NCBI GenBank assembly: GCA_963847615.1
Contig: CAWKAN010000025.1
Coordinates: 310,001 to 374,000, forward strand
Direction: 5' to 3'
Origin: Palsa-883 sp963847615
GTDB lineage: Bacteria; Pseudomonadota; Alphaproteobacteria; Acetobacterales; Acetobacteraceae
DNA length: 64,000 bases
Shown here: in pieces, positions 36,420-45,964 of the stretch
Position numbering within the stretch: position 1 is the stretch's first letter
Layout: each line of letters begins with the position of its first letter
Notes under the pieces: generated by a model
Told to the model about the DNA's origin: nothing
The model's database searches: none
What the model saw: the letters and a program-made list of their open reading frames with translations, nothing else
Program-made: the position numbers and the translations under genes

Positions 36420-37463
36420 TCAGCTGCCGCCGACCAGTCTGGTTGCCTGTTTGGCCGTCAGCCGGCCGGTCATCGCCTCGCCGATCTCGTGCTGGAAGCG
36501 GCGGATCGCGGCGCGCGTGTCGGGGCCGAAGACCCCATCGACCCGGCCGTCGTAGTAGCCCAACCGGACCAGGACGGTCTGGACGCCGCGGCGGTCGGCC
36601 GCGGTCATGGCTGCTTCGGCAGGCAGCGCCGGTTGCGTCGCGGCTGCCGCGGCCACGGGCGGCGCAGCACTTGGGGCGGGCGCGACCACGGGCGGCGCAG
36701 CGCTTGGGGCCGGCGGCGGCGGGGCGGGCGGGCCGACGAGATAGGCCGCGGCCGGCGGCGCACGCAGCGCCACGATGCTCGCCGCCTTGTTCCCGGCGAG
36801 CTGCTGCTGCACGGCGGCGAGCATTGGCGCGATCTGCACGGTGGGTGGCTTGAGGTTGGCGCCCAGGGAAGCTGCCAGCGGCGTCGCCGCATCGGCCGGC
36901 GTTGCCTGGCTGACGGCGATGTAGCCGAGGCCGTCCGGCAGGTCGCCCGGCGCGTTGGCGTCAAGCCCCAGCGCGGCGGGCGCCCCCGGGGCCGGCACGA
37001 CATCGAGCGCCAGGACCGCGGACCGATTGCCATTGCGCGCCAGCATGCCGAGCAGCGACTTGACCAGCACGCCTTGGGTCAACACGTCGGCCGGGCGGGT
37101 GATGTTGGCAGAGCTCGGCAGCAGGAATGCCCGGTCGTTGAATGCCGTGGCGAAGCCGCAGACATAGACGAACGCCGGTCCGCCGGGATTGCCGGCCAGG
37201 TCGCGGCCGGCCTGGTTGATCGCCGCGTCGATGCCGCCGGTGGTCGCGTCCTCGCGCTCGACGACGTCGAACCCGGCACCGCGCAATGCCGCCGCGACCG
37301 CGTGGGCGGACAGCAGGCAGGCCGGGAGGGCTGGCAGCGCGGTGTACATCCCGTTGCCGATCACCAGCGCCGTGCGCGACGAGGCGGCACGCGCCGATGG
37401 CAGTCCTCCCGCGATGCCGATCGCCACCACCGCGGCGATGACCGCTGACCTGCTGGAAATCAT
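36420..37463 (-). CDS. secreted caspase-like protein without catalytic dyad, with peptidoglycan-binding domain
   Basis: A 347-aa protein with a signal peptide (AAVVAIGIAGGLPSARA). The caspase/metacaspase fold starts ALVIGNGMY. However, the His motif (GHG) reads VYVCGFAT near residue 102, and the Cys motif (LDACR) reads LALDVVPAP near 153, so both catalytic residues are gone. A Pro/Ala-rich linker and a C-terminal peptidoglycan_binding_1 domain (VQTVLVRLGYYDGRVDG) follow. It is probably a periplasmic binding or scaffold protein. It is the first gene of a three-gene unit with the heme sensor (27-bp gap) and kinase. Confidence 0.8.
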   Translation of the reverse strand: MISSRSAVIAAVVAIGIAGGLPSARAASSRTALVIGNGMYTALPALPACLLSAHAVAAALRGAGFDVVEREDATTGGIDAAINQAGRDLAGNPGGPAFVYVCGFATAFNDRAFLLPSSANITRPADVLTQGVLVKSLLGMLARNGNRSAVLALDVVPAPGAPAALGLDANAPGDLPDGLGYIAVSQATPADAATPLAASLGANLKPPTVQIAPMLAAVQQQLAGNKAASIVALRAPPAAAYLVGPPAPPPPAPSAAPPVVAPAPSAAPPVAAAAATQPALPAEAAMTAADRRGVQTVLVRLGYYDGRVDGVFGPDTRAAIRRFQHEIGEAMTGRLTAKQATRLVGGS

Positions 37464-37691
37464 GGCACTGTCTTGTCCCGCCCGTGTTTCTGCGATGTTC
37501 GCAGCCACTCCCGCCGCTTCTGTTAGCAGCAGCGTGGCCCGCCAGCTAGTAGTTGTCCTGGCCGCCAGTCCTACCGGCGCCGCGGCGACGCGGCACTGGC
37601 GGCGGGAGGTTATGCCAACCGGGCGAGGCGCGGCGATCGTGGCCGTCGCTCCCGCGGGCGATCCGCCCGGCGCCCCGATCCGGGAGCCGCC

Positions 37692-38540
37692 ATGCGCGCC
37701 GTGCGCGGGCCGATCGGCCTGCTGGGCGTGCGCCCGGACGGTGACATGGACCAGCCGCTGCGCCAGGCGCTGGCGGCACTGGCGGACCAGGCGGCGGTGG
37801 CGATGGAGCGGGTCCGGCTGGCCAACGACGCCGCCCGCAGCGCGGCGCAGCAGGAGACGCAGAAGCTGCGCACCGCGCTGCTGTCCTCGCTGTCGCACGA
37901 TCTGCGCACGCCGCTGGCCGGCATCCGCGGCGCCGCCGCCACCCTGCGCGAGGCCTGGGGCGACCGCGACGAAACCACGCGCGCCGGCCTGCTGCGCAGC
38001 ATCGAGGACGACGCTGGGCGGATGACGCGGTTCCTGGCCAATATCCTCGACATGACGCGGCTGGAGACCGGCGAGATCGCGCCGCGCATCGCCGCGATGG
38101 CCTTGGCCGAGGTGGTGGAGGCGGCGATCGCGCGGGTGCCCGGTACCGCGCATGTCGGCGTCGATCTGCCGGCCGAGCTGCCGCGCGCCGCGGCCGACCC
38201 GGCGCTGCTGGAGCAGGTGCTGGACAACGCGGTAAAGTACTCGCCGCCGGGCGGGATCATTTCGGTCTCCGGCCGGCTCGCCGGCGACCGCGTCGCGCTG
38301 TCGGTCTCCGACGAGGGCATCGGCATCGCCGCCGAGGAACTGCCCTACGTGTTCGACAGCTTGTCCCGCGTCCGCCGGCAGGATCGTGTTGGCCCCGGAA
38401 CGGGTCTGGGGCTCGCCATCGCGCGCGGCCTGATGGACGCGATGGGCGGCACGATCGAGGCGCAGAGCCCGCGCCCCGATGCACCGGCGGACGGCGCGCC
38501 CGGCACGATGATCACGCTGACCCTGCCCGTGGCGATATGA
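37692..38540 (+). pseudogene. C-terminal fragment of a KdpD-like sensor histidine kinase
   Basis: 282 residues corresponding only to the end of KdpD: part of the GAF domain (GPIGLLGV; ALADQAAVAMERVRLAND), the H-box SLSHDLRTPLAGIRGAA, the N-box LDNAVKYSP, and the G boxes DEGIGIA and GTGLGLAI. The N-terminal KdpD and Usp domains and the four membrane helices are absent, and no kdpABC or kdpE is adjacent. Upstream of 37692 only weak, out-of-frame similarity (PTGRGA) can be imagined. It is probably a remnant, though the kinase core itself is intact and could be expressed. Confidence 0.7.
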
Positions 38541-38570
38541 GCGGCGGTGTGGGTGCTTAACACTGCGCCG

Positions 38571-41075
38571 TTACGCCGCTTCCATCTCCGCGTGCACCAC
38601 GCCAAGCAGCCGCGCCTGCAACGCCGCGTCGGCCTCCAGCGCCCGCGCGCTGCCCTGGTACGCGACCTGGCCATTCACCAGCACATAGGCGCGGTCGGTG
38701 ATCGGCAGCACCGTCTCGGCATGGTGCTCGACGATCACCATCGCGACCCGTCCGCGCAGCCGCACCAGGGCGTCCATCACCTCCTTGACGATCGCCGGCG
38801 CCAGGCCCTCGAACGGTTCGTCCAGCAGGATCACCCGCGCCGGCACCATCAGCGCGCGCGCGATCGCCAGCATCTGCCGCTCGCCGCCCGACAGGCTTTC
38901 GGCGCGCGATCGTTGCAGGATGCGCAGCTTGGGGAACAGCTCGTAGACCTCGTCGAGCGAGGCGCCACCGGCGCGCGTGGCGATGCGCAGGTTCTCGACC
39001 ACGGTCAGGTTGGGGAACAGCCGCCTTCCTTCGGGCACCAGCGAGATGCCCAGGCGGTTGATCTCGTACGGCTTGGCCGCAGTGATGTCCTTGCCGTCGA
39101 TGGTGATGCGCCCGGCAGTTTTCGCCACCGTTCCGGTGATCGCGCGCAACGTCGTGGTCTTTCCGACACCGTTGCGGCCCAGCAACGCAATCGCCTCGCC
39201 CTCGTGCACCACCAGATCGAGCCCATCCAGCACCACGCTGCCGCCATAGCCGCCGCGCACCCCGTCCAGCCGCAGCAATTCCTTTTCCGCCGCCACCGCC
39301 GCGATCGCCACGCCGGGCGCCGCCGTCGCACGCGACGCGCCGAGATAGGCGGTGATCACCTCGGGATTGTTTGCCACCTCGGCCGGCTTGCCGTCGGCGA
39401 TCAGCCGGCCCTGGTGCAGCACGGTGATGCGATCGGACAGCGCCAGCACGCGGTCGATGTCGTGCTCGATCAGCAGCACCGCGTGGGTCGTGGCCAATTG
39501 GCGGATCAGCGCGCCGACCACCTCGCGGTCCGCCTCGGCCAGGCCCGCCAGCGGTTCGTCCAGCAGCAGCAGCCGCGCGTCGGTGGCGAGCGAGATGGCG
39601 ATCTCCAGCAGCCGCCGTTCGCCATGCGAGAGATTGGCGCAGGGCTCGGCGGCGCGCTCCGCCAGCCCGACCGCGGCCAGCAGCGACCAGGTGCGCGCGT
39701 TGACATCCTCCAGGCCGTAGGCGTCGCGCCACAGCGCGTGCCGCTGCGCGCTGCGCGCCTGCGCCGCCACGCGGACATTCTCGAACGCCGTCAGGTTGCG
39801 GAACACGCTGAGGATCTGGAACGACCGGCTGAGCCCGAGGCGGATGCGCTGGTGCACCGGCAGATGCGTGATGTCGCGCCCGGCGAAACTGATCGCCCCG
39901 CCATCGGCGCGCAGCAGGCCGGTCAGCATGTTGAAGAAGGTCGTCTTGCCGGCGCCGTTCGGGCCGATCAGGCTGTGCAGCCGATACGGATGCACCTCCA
40001 GGTCGATCCCCTGCGCCACCACCAGGGAGCCAAACCGCTTGTGCAGGCCGCGCACCGTCAGGATCGGCTGGTCGGCGTCCAGCGTTGCCGTGTCGGCGAC
40101 CCACGGTTGGATCACTGCCGGGCGCGGCGGGATGCCGCGCCGGGTCAGCGTCCACTCCTCCCGCCCACGCAGCCGCTGCACCATGCCGATCATGCCCTCC
40201 GGCGAGGCCAGCGCGAACAGCATGACGATCGGGGCGAACAGCAGCCACCAGCTTTCGGTGACCGTCGACAGTCGATCCTGCAGCAGAATGAACGCGATGG
40301 CCCCCCAGAGCGGGCCGAGGAACTGGTGCACGCCGCCCAGCACCGTCATCAGCAGCGCGTCGCCGGCATGCTGCCAGCTCAGGTTGTCGGCATAGGCGCC
40401 GCGCAGCATGAACGACAGCAACGCGCCGGCGTAGCCGACGACGCCGCCCATCAGCACGAAGGCCTCGAACTTCAGGCGGAACGTGCTGTAGCCGAGGCTT
40501 TGCACCCGCTGCTCGTTGTCGCGCAGCGCCGCCAGCACGCGGCCGAACGGGGCATGCGCGATGCGCCACAGCAGCCACATCGCGGCGACCACGGTCACGA
40601 TCGTGAAGACATGGAAGGTTTCGTCACCAACCAGCCAGGGGCGGGGAACGCCCTGCAACCCGTTCTCGCCGCCGGTCAGGTCGGTCCACTTGAACGCGAC
40701 CTCGAAGGCGATCTGCGAAAAGGCCAACGTCAGCAGCGAGAAATACAGCCCGCGGCGGCGCAGGATGATCACCGCGATGGCGGCGGCGAGCAGCAGGGAG
40801 AACACGATGGCGAAGGCCAGTGCTTCGGCCTCGTTGCTCAGGAAGCTGCGCATCGGGATGGCGACGGCGTAGCCGGCACAGCCGAAGAACACCGAGGCGC
40901 CGAACGGCACCAGGCCGGTGTAGCCGACGAGCAGGTTCACCCCGGCGCCATACAGCGTGTAGATGGCGATCTGGGTGATCAGCCCGACCGGCGCGCCCAT
41001 CGCATGCCAGAGCAGCGTCAGCGCGACCAGCACCAGCAGGATGACGGTGATCGGATGGCGGAGTGTGTTGGTCAT
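38571..41075 (-). CDS. branched-chain amino-acid-type ABC transporter, LivM-LivG-LivF fusion
   Basis: An 834-aa single chain. Residues ~1-310 form a LivM-type permease (GVNLLVGYTGLVPFGASVFF; the EAA-like LGYSTFRLKFEAFV). About 345-600 is a LivG ATPase (GPNGAGKTT, LSHGERRLLEIA, LLLLDEPLAGL). About 615-830 is a LivF ATPase (GRNGVGKTT, LSGGERQMLAIA, VILLDEPFEGL). These are usually three proteins. Both linkers are short and in frame. With the LivH permease and binding protein upstream it makes a complete HAAT importer. ATG 41075 (MTNTLRHP) is preferred over an in-frame GTG at 41093. Confidence 0.9.
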   Translation of the reverse strand: MTNTLRHPITVILLVLVALTLLWHAMGAPVGLITQIAIYTLYGAGVNLLVGYTGLVPFGASVFFGCAGYAVAIPMRSFLSNEAEALAFAIVFSLLLAAAIAVIILRRRGLYFSLLTLAFSQIAFEVAFKWTDLTGGENGLQGVPRPWLVGDETFHVFTIVTVVAAMWLLWRIAHAPFGRVLAALRDNEQRVQSLGYSTFRLKFEAFVLMGGVVGYAGALLSFMLRGAYADNLSWQHAGDALLMTVLGGVHQFLGPLWGAIAFILLQDRLSTVTESWWLLFAPIVMLFALASPEGMIGMVQRLRGREEWTLTRRGIPPRPAVIQPWVADTATLDADQPILTVRGLHKRFGSLVVAQGIDLEVHPYRLHSLIGPNGAGKTTFFNMLTGLLRADGGAISFAGRDITHLPVHQRIRLGLSRSFQILSVFRNLTAFENVRVAAQARSAQRHALWRDAYGLEDVNARTWSLLAAVGLAERAAEPCANLSHGERRLLEIAISLATDARLLLLDEPLAGLAEADREVVGALIRQLATTHAVLLIEHDIDRVLALSDRITVLHQGRLIADGKPAEVANNPEVITAYLGASRATAAPGVAIAAVAAEKELLRLDGVRGGYGGSVVLDGLDLVVHEGEAIALLGRNGVGKTTTLRAITGTVAKTAGRITIDGKDITAAKPYEINRLGISLVPEGRRLFPNLTVVENLRIATRAGGASLDEVYELFPKLRILQRSRAESLSGGERQMLAIARALMVPARVILLDEPFEGLAPAIVKEVMDALVRLRGRVAMVIVEHHAETVLPITDRAYVLVNGQVAYQGSARALEADAALQARLLGVVHAEMEAA

Positions 41076-41181
41076 GCCGCCGCCCCCCGCCACACATTGC
41101 GGCCGGCCCCCGGGTCGGCTCTCGGGTCCGCCCGATGGCAGGCTCCGGCTGTGACGCAGCGGCGCCGGCGCATCACCGGGC

Positions 41182-42051
41182 TCACTCGAACCGCTCCCAC
41201 CGCTCGCCCAGCAAGCCGCGCGGACGCAACAGCAGGACCACCGCCATGAACACGTACATCACCGCGTTCGCGGCACTGGGGTAGAACTGGATGGTCAGCG
41301 CGGTCACCACGCCGACCATCAGCCCGGCGATCACCGCGCCGGCGAACGAGCCCAGCCCGCCGATGGTGACCACGACGAAGGCCGGCATGATCGCATTGGT
41401 CGACATCGACGGCGTCACCGTCCACAGCGGCGCGGCCATCACGCCGGCGATCCCGGCCAGGGCGCAGCCCAGGCCGAACACCGCGGTCAACACGCGGGGC
41501 AGGCGGATGCCGAGCAGGCCGACCATCTCCGGATCGCGCGAGCCGGCGCGCAGGATGCGGCCGAACGGGGTGAACTGCATGAACGCCCACAGCGCGATCA
41601 GCAGCAGCACGGTCAGCACGAACACCGCCAGGCGGTACTTGGTGATCAGCACCGGTCCCCAGAGATAGATGCCGGTGAACAGCGGCGGCTGGTTGAACGG
41701 TTGGCCGATGCCGCCGTAGATCAGCCGCAGCAACGCCTCGATCATCAGCGCCAGGGCGAAGGTGACGATCAGGCTGATCAATGGCTCCTTGTCATAGAGC
41801 CGGCAGATCAGCAATCGTTCCGCGACCATGCCGACCAGACCGACCAGCACGGGCGCCAGGATCACCGCCGGCCAACCGAAATACTGCACCAGGGTCACCG
41901 CGAAATAGGCGCCCAGGGCAAAGAAGTTGCCGTGCGCGAAATTCACGATGCCGAGCAGGCCGAAGATGATCGACAGGCCGATCGCGATCATCACATAGAG
42001 GCCGCCGAGCACCAGCCCGGCGGCCAACTGTGACAGCAGAACGTCGAGCAT
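41182..42051 (-). CDS. livH: LivH-type permease of HAAT-family ABC transporter
   Basis: A 289-aa inner-membrane permease with about eight helices. Family motifs are GLVLGGLYVMIAIGLSIIFG, LGIVNFAHGNFFALGAY and the ABC-contact loop around GRILRAGSRDPEMVGLLGI. It pairs with the LivM half of the fused protein to form the channel. It lies 22 bp after the binding-protein gene on the same strand. Confidence 0.92.
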   Translation of the reverse strand: MLDVLLSQLAAGLVLGGLYVMIAIGLSIIFGLLGIVNFAHGNFFALGAYFAVTLVQYFGWPAVILAPVLVGLVGMVAERLLICRLYDKEPLISLIVTFALALMIEALLRLIYGGIGQPFNQPPLFTGIYLWGPVLITKYRLAVFVLTVLLLIALWAFMQFTPFGRILRAGSRDPEMVGLLGIRLPRVLTAVFGLGCALAGIAGVMAAPLWTVTPSMSTNAIMPAFVVVTIGGLGSFAGAVIAGLMVGVVTALTIQFYPSAANAVMYVFMAVVLLLRPRGLLGERWERFE

Positions 42052-42073
42052 GGTGCCCGGCCGAACGGCGTGG

Positions 42074-43318
42074 TCAGGTCATCTTGCAACCGTTCCCGGC
42101 CGGCGAACCGAACACCTTGTCGAGGTCCGCGGCGTCCTTCGGCACCATGCCCTTGACGTCGAAATAGTCCCACTTGTCGGTGATCTTCGGCTTCACCTCG
42201 ACCACCAGGTTCTTCAGCAGCATCTGGTGATCGCCCTTGCGCCAGTAATATGGGCTGGTCGCGGTGCCGCCCTTCCAGCTTTCCAGCCCTTTGATGATCG
42301 CCTCGGTCTCGGTCAACTTCACCGCGTCGATCGACTCGAACAGCGACTTCGCCGCAATCCAGCCCATCCACGCCTTGTCGGCGGCCGGCTTGCCGTATTT
42401 CTTCAGGTAGTCGGCGGCGAATTTCTGCTCATCCGGCGGGTTGCCCGGATTCTTGTACCACCACAAAGACGTATACAGCCCGGTGGCTGCCTCCGGTCCC
42501 ACCGACCAGATGTCGGTGTCGCCGATGGCGATCTCGCAGATCGGGATCTTGCCCTTCATCCCCATCTCGTTCCATTGCTTGAGGAAGGTGGACAGATCGC
42601 CCGCCGGCACGCCGCCCAGGATCATGTCGGGCTTGGCCTGGCGGATCTTCAGGATGAATGAGGAATAATCCGGCGTGTTCAGCGGCACGCTGTCATCGCC
42701 GACGATGGTGCCGCCGGCCTTGGCCAGGATCTCCTTGAACGACTTGGCGATGTCCTGGCCGAAGGCATAGGCGGCGGTGAGAAAATACCATTTCTTGCCG
42801 TAGCCCATGATGTACGGCGCGAACATTGCCGCCTGGGTGGAGACCGGGGTGTTCAGCCGGAAGGTGTAATGATTGCAGTTGGCGCCGTTGATGGCGGTGG
42901 CGGCGGCGTTGTCGCAGACGAACGGGATCTTGAGCTGCGCCGCGGTGGCTTGCTCGGCCAGTGCGTTGGACGACAGCGAGCCGCCGAGCACGGCGCAGAC
43001 CTTCGCCTCCTGCACCAGCTTCTGCATGTTCTGCTGCGAGCCCTGCGGGCTGGGCTCGTCGTACCAGACCAGCTCGGCCGGGCGGCCCATGATCATGTTG
43101 CCGCGCTCGGCCAGCGCCAGGTAGGTGCCGTTCGCCAGGTACTCGGTCTGCGCGGCGATGTCGCCGGTCTTGGCCAGCAACAGGCCGATCTTGATCGGCT
43201 CGGCCGCCGCGGCATTGGCGATAGTGGGCATGCCCAGCGGGCTGGCCGCGCCAAGCGTCGCGGCACCCAACAGCGCCTGGCGACGGGTCATCGCCAGGCC
43301 ATGCGGTCCTTTGATCAT
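42074..43318 (-). CDS. periplasmic substrate-binding protein of HAAT-family ABC transporter
   Basis: A 414-aa type I periplasmic binding protein. A Tat-like signal (TRRQALLGAATLGAASPLG, ending ANAAA) is followed by IKIGLLLAKTGDIAAQTEYL. Ligands of this family include branched-chain amino acids, amides, urea and aromatic or dicarboxylic acids; the sequence does not settle which. ATG 43318 follows AAGGAGGA. It is the first gene of the three-gene transporter operon. Confidence 0.9.
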   Translation of the reverse strand: MIKGPHGLAMTRRQALLGAATLGAASPLGMPTIANAAAAEPIKIGLLLAKTGDIAAQTEYLANGTYLALAERGNMIMGRPAELVWYDEPSPQGSQQNMQKLVQEAKVCAVLGGSLSSNALAEQATAAQLKIPFVCDNAAATAINGANCNHYTFRLNTPVSTQAAMFAPYIMGYGKKWYFLTAAYAFGQDIAKSFKEILAKAGGTIVGDDSVPLNTPDYSSFILKIRQAKPDMILGGVPAGDLSTFLKQWNEMGMKGKIPICEIAIGDTDIWSVGPEAATGLYTSLWWYKNPGNPPDEQKFAADYLKKYGKPAADKAWMGWIAAKSLFESIDAVKLTETEAIIKGLESWKGGTATSPYYWRKGDHQMLLKNLVVEVKPKITDKWDYFDVKGMVPKDAADLDKVFGSPAGNGCKMT

Positions 43319-43541
43319 CGTTTCCTCCTTCGTGGCGGCCCGCCCCCCCGGCGCAACCGCGGCACGGCCGTTATGTTCGACATCACGCGCACTCGCAAGC
43401 CGTCCCGTGGCCGCGGGCGGAGCGCCAACCGCCGCGGCCGGGCGGCGCGATGGCAAACACCGCGGGCCTGCAATCGACTTCACCCAAGGGATCCGCGACG
43501 GGATCCGTCATCATCCGCCGTCGGCGGATCACTCGATGGCG

Positions 43542-44102
43542 CTACAGCATCTCGGGCCGGAACAGCGCGCGGCGGCTGATGATCCGTCCGGAAACCATGA
43601 ACACGCCATCGCCAGTATAATGCAACGTCTCCGGATGCTTCGGCGCAGTCGCGACATGCGCCTTGACCACCTCGAAGATGAAGAAATTGTAGCGGTCGAT
43701 CAGGCTGCCGTCAGCCAGCTTGCACTCGAAGTTGGCATGGCATTCGCGGATCAGCGGCGCGCCCACCTGCGCCGCCGGCTCGGCCGTCAGCCCGAACCGC
43801 GCGAATTTGTCGATCGCGGCGCCCGAGCTGTTGCCGATGCCGACCACCTCGTCGGTCAACGCGGTGGTCGGCAGGTTGATCACGCATTCGCCGCTGCGCC
43901 GGACCAGCGCGAAGCTGTGATTGCCGCTGGCGATCACGCAACCGACCAGCGAGGGCGTGAACTCCATGACCGTGTGCCAGCCCATGGTCATGATGTTCGT
44001 CCGGTCCTGCCACGCCGAGGAGACCAGGACGATGGGCCCGGGTTCCAGATACCGCCGGATGCCCGAGACCGGCAGGTTAACCTTCTTGTAGTGCCGTCGC
44101 AT
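43542..44102 (-). CDS. flavin reductase-like domain protein
   Basis: A 186-aa FMN-binding split-barrel protein. VLVSSAWQDRTNIMTMGWHT, GCVIASGNHSFALVRRSG, ECVINLP and the later RECHANFECKL are the flavin_reduct signatures. It could supply reduced FMN to LLM enzymes such as those at 29869 and 56956, but it is not adjacent to either. The 270-bp region between it and the antiporter partner gene shows no other gene. Confidence 0.82.
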   Translation of the reverse strand: MRRHYKKVNLPVSGIRRYLEPGPIVLVSSAWQDRTNIMTMGWHTVMEFTPSLVGCVIASGNHSFALVRRSGECVINLPTTALTDEVVGIGNSSGAAIDKFARFGLTAEPAAQVGAPLIRECHANFECKLADGSLIDRYNFFIFEVVKAHVATAPKHPETLHYTGDGVFMVSGRIISRRALFRPEML

Positions 44103-44372
44103 CGCGTCACCTCATCCACCGCGGATCTGCCGGCACACGGTGCCGGTAATCGGCGGTGGCGTCACGTGCGGGCCTGCGTGCGGGCTTGCGTGGCGGCCAG
44201 CACGAGGCGGGCGTCAACCCCGTCCGGACGCCGACGCCCGACTGCCGCCTGGCGGCACAGCTTGCCACTGGCGACATGCCACGCCGACCGGCGGCGCGCG
44301 CACGGCATTTGCCGTGCACCGGCAGGGTTCCCGGCCGGCACCTGGATGCAAGCCGGGAGTCCCGGGCCGTCG

Positions 44373-44498
44373 CTACTGAAACAGCTTCAGCGCATTCAAT
44401 ACCGTTTCGATCACACCCCAGGTCAGCGGAATGCCGACGAAGCCCCAGGCGAGGATCAGATGCAGCGATGTCGTGCCGTTGGCGGTCTGTGTGTTCAT
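44373..44498 (-). CDS. small membrane partner of the oxalate/formate MFS antiporter
   Basis: A 41-aa protein, MNTQTANGTTSLHLIL... then a single membrane helix AWGFVGIPLTWGVIETVLNA. ATG 44498 follows GAGGGAGG, and the gene starts 11 bp after the antiporter stop. Such ~40-residue single-helix proteins are found directly beside OxlT-type MFS genes and are called MFS transporter small subunits. It is probably a stabilising or regulatory subunit. Confidence 0.8.
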   Translation of the reverse strand: MNTQTANGTTSLHLILAWGFVGIPLTWGVIETVLNALKLFQ

Positions 44499-44509
44499 CG
44501 TCGCCTCCC

Positions 44510-45901
44510 TCAGTTCGCCATGCCCATTGCGTCGGATTCGTCCGGCACCATGTGATGCCGCTCATGCACCGCGGTGATGAACAGGTTGCACAGGAAGCCG
44601 ACAACCAGCAGCGCCGCCATCAAATACATCGTGATGTTGTAGGCATCGGCTTTGGCCACGCCGTGATCGACGTTGTATTGGCGGATATAGTTCACCAGCA
44701 CCGGGCCGAACACGCCGGCGGCCGACCACGCGGTCAGCAGCCAGCCGTGGATCGCGCCGACATAGCGGGTGCCGAACATGTCGCGCAGATAGGCCGGCAC
44801 GGTGGCGAACCCGCCGCCATACATGCTGATGATGATGACGAAGCACAGCACGAACAGACTGACGCTGCCCGCCGCCCCGGCATAGGGTACCGTCGCGTAC
44901 AGGATAAAGCCCAGCACGAAAAACACGAAATAGGTATTCTTGCGTCCGATATAGTCGGAGACCGAGGCCCAGAAGAACCGCCCGCCCATGTTGAACAGGC
45001 TCATCAGGCCGACGAAGCCGGCGGCCGCGCCCACGGTGACGCGGCCGGGGAACATCTCCTGGCTCATCGCCGAGGCCTGGCCCAGCACGCCGATGCCGGC
45101 GGTGACGTTCAGGCAGAGCACGAACCAGATCAGCCAGAACTGCGGCGTCTTCAGCGCCTGGTAGACGAAGACGTTGCTCATGGTGATCAGCTTCTTCGGC
45201 TGCGCCGGCGCCACGTAGCCTTCCGGCGCCCAGCCCGGGGCCGGCAACCGCACGATCGCCGCGCCAACCATCATGAAGCAGAAATACACCAGGCCGAGCA
45301 CGATGAATGCCTCGGCGACGCCGACATGGGTGGCCGTGGAGAATTGCCGCATCAGCCAGACCGACAGCGGCGAGGCGATGAAGGCGCCGCCGCCGAAGCC
45401 CATGATCGCCATCCCGGTCGCCATGCCCGGCCGGTCGGGGAACCATTTGATCAGCGTCGAGACCGGCGAGATGTAGCCAAGGCCCAGGCCAATGCCGCCA
45501 AGCACGCCGTAGCCGAAATAGACCACCCACAGGTTGTGCAGGTAGACGCCCAGCGCGGCGACCAGGAACCCGCCGCCCCAGCACAGCCCGGCGGTGAACA
45601 TCGCCTTGCGCGGGCCGCCTTCCTCCACCCAGCGGCCACCCATCGCGGCGGACAGCCCGAGCACGACGATCGCGATCGAGAAGATCCAACCGAGATCGGT
45701 CAGCTTCCAGTCGCCGGGCGCCGACTGGGTGATCCCCAGCAGCTTGGTCAGCGGCAGGTTGAACACGCTGAACGCGTAGACCTGGCCGATGCACAAATGC
45801 ACACACAAAGCAGCCGGTGGAACCATCCACCGGCTGAAACCCGGCCCGGCAATAATTCGCCCTCGGCTGAACACCCCAGCCGGCATCGTCGTCGCACTCA
45901 T
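44510..45901 (-). CDS. oxlT: oxalate/formate antiporter (OxlT family MFS)
   Basis: A 463-aa MFS protein with about 12 helices. Motifs of the OxlT group are visible: HLCIGQVYAFSVFNLP in helix 1, GGIGLGLGYISPVSTLIKWF in helix 4, FNMGGRFFWASVSDYIGRK in the central motif A-like loop, and GGGFATVPAYLRD. It exchanges oxalate for formate across the inner membrane. It stands next to the fds formate dehydrogenase genes and 25 kb from frc/oxc, whose product it would carry. ATG 45901 follows a GGGGGG run. Confidence 0.88.
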   Translation of the reverse strand: MSATTMPAGVFSRGRIIAGPGFSRWMVPPAALCVHLCIGQVYAFSVFNLPLTKLLGITQSAPGDWKLTDLGWIFSIAIVVLGLSAAMGGRWVEEGGPRKAMFTAGLCWGGGFLVAALGVYLHNLWVVYFGYGVLGGIGLGLGYISPVSTLIKWFPDRPGMATGMAIMGFGGGAFIASPLSVWLMRQFSTATHVGVAEAFIVLGLVYFCFMMVGAAIVRLPAPGWAPEGYVAPAQPKKLITMSNVFVYQALKTPQFWLIWFVLCLNVTAGIGVLGQASAMSQEMFPGRVTVGAAAGFVGLMSLFNMGGRFFWASVSDYIGRKNTYFVFFVLGFILYATVPYAGAAGSVSLFVLCFVIIISMYGGGFATVPAYLRDMFGTRYVGAIHGWLLTAWSAAGVFGPVLVNYIRQYNVDHGVAKADAYNITMYLMAALLVVGFLCNLFITAVHERHHMVPDESDAMGMAN

Positions 45902-45964
45902 TTTGTCTACCCCCCTTTGCTGCGGTCCTCTGTCGGGGCCGCCACGCAAGCCGATGATTGGTTG

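Noticed and set aside
38547..41249. A 900-codon frame on the plus strand opposite the Liv fusion gene
   Set aside because: Antisense shadow; the composition (His, Gln, Arg, Gly) is that of the reverse of a membrane and ATPase gene.
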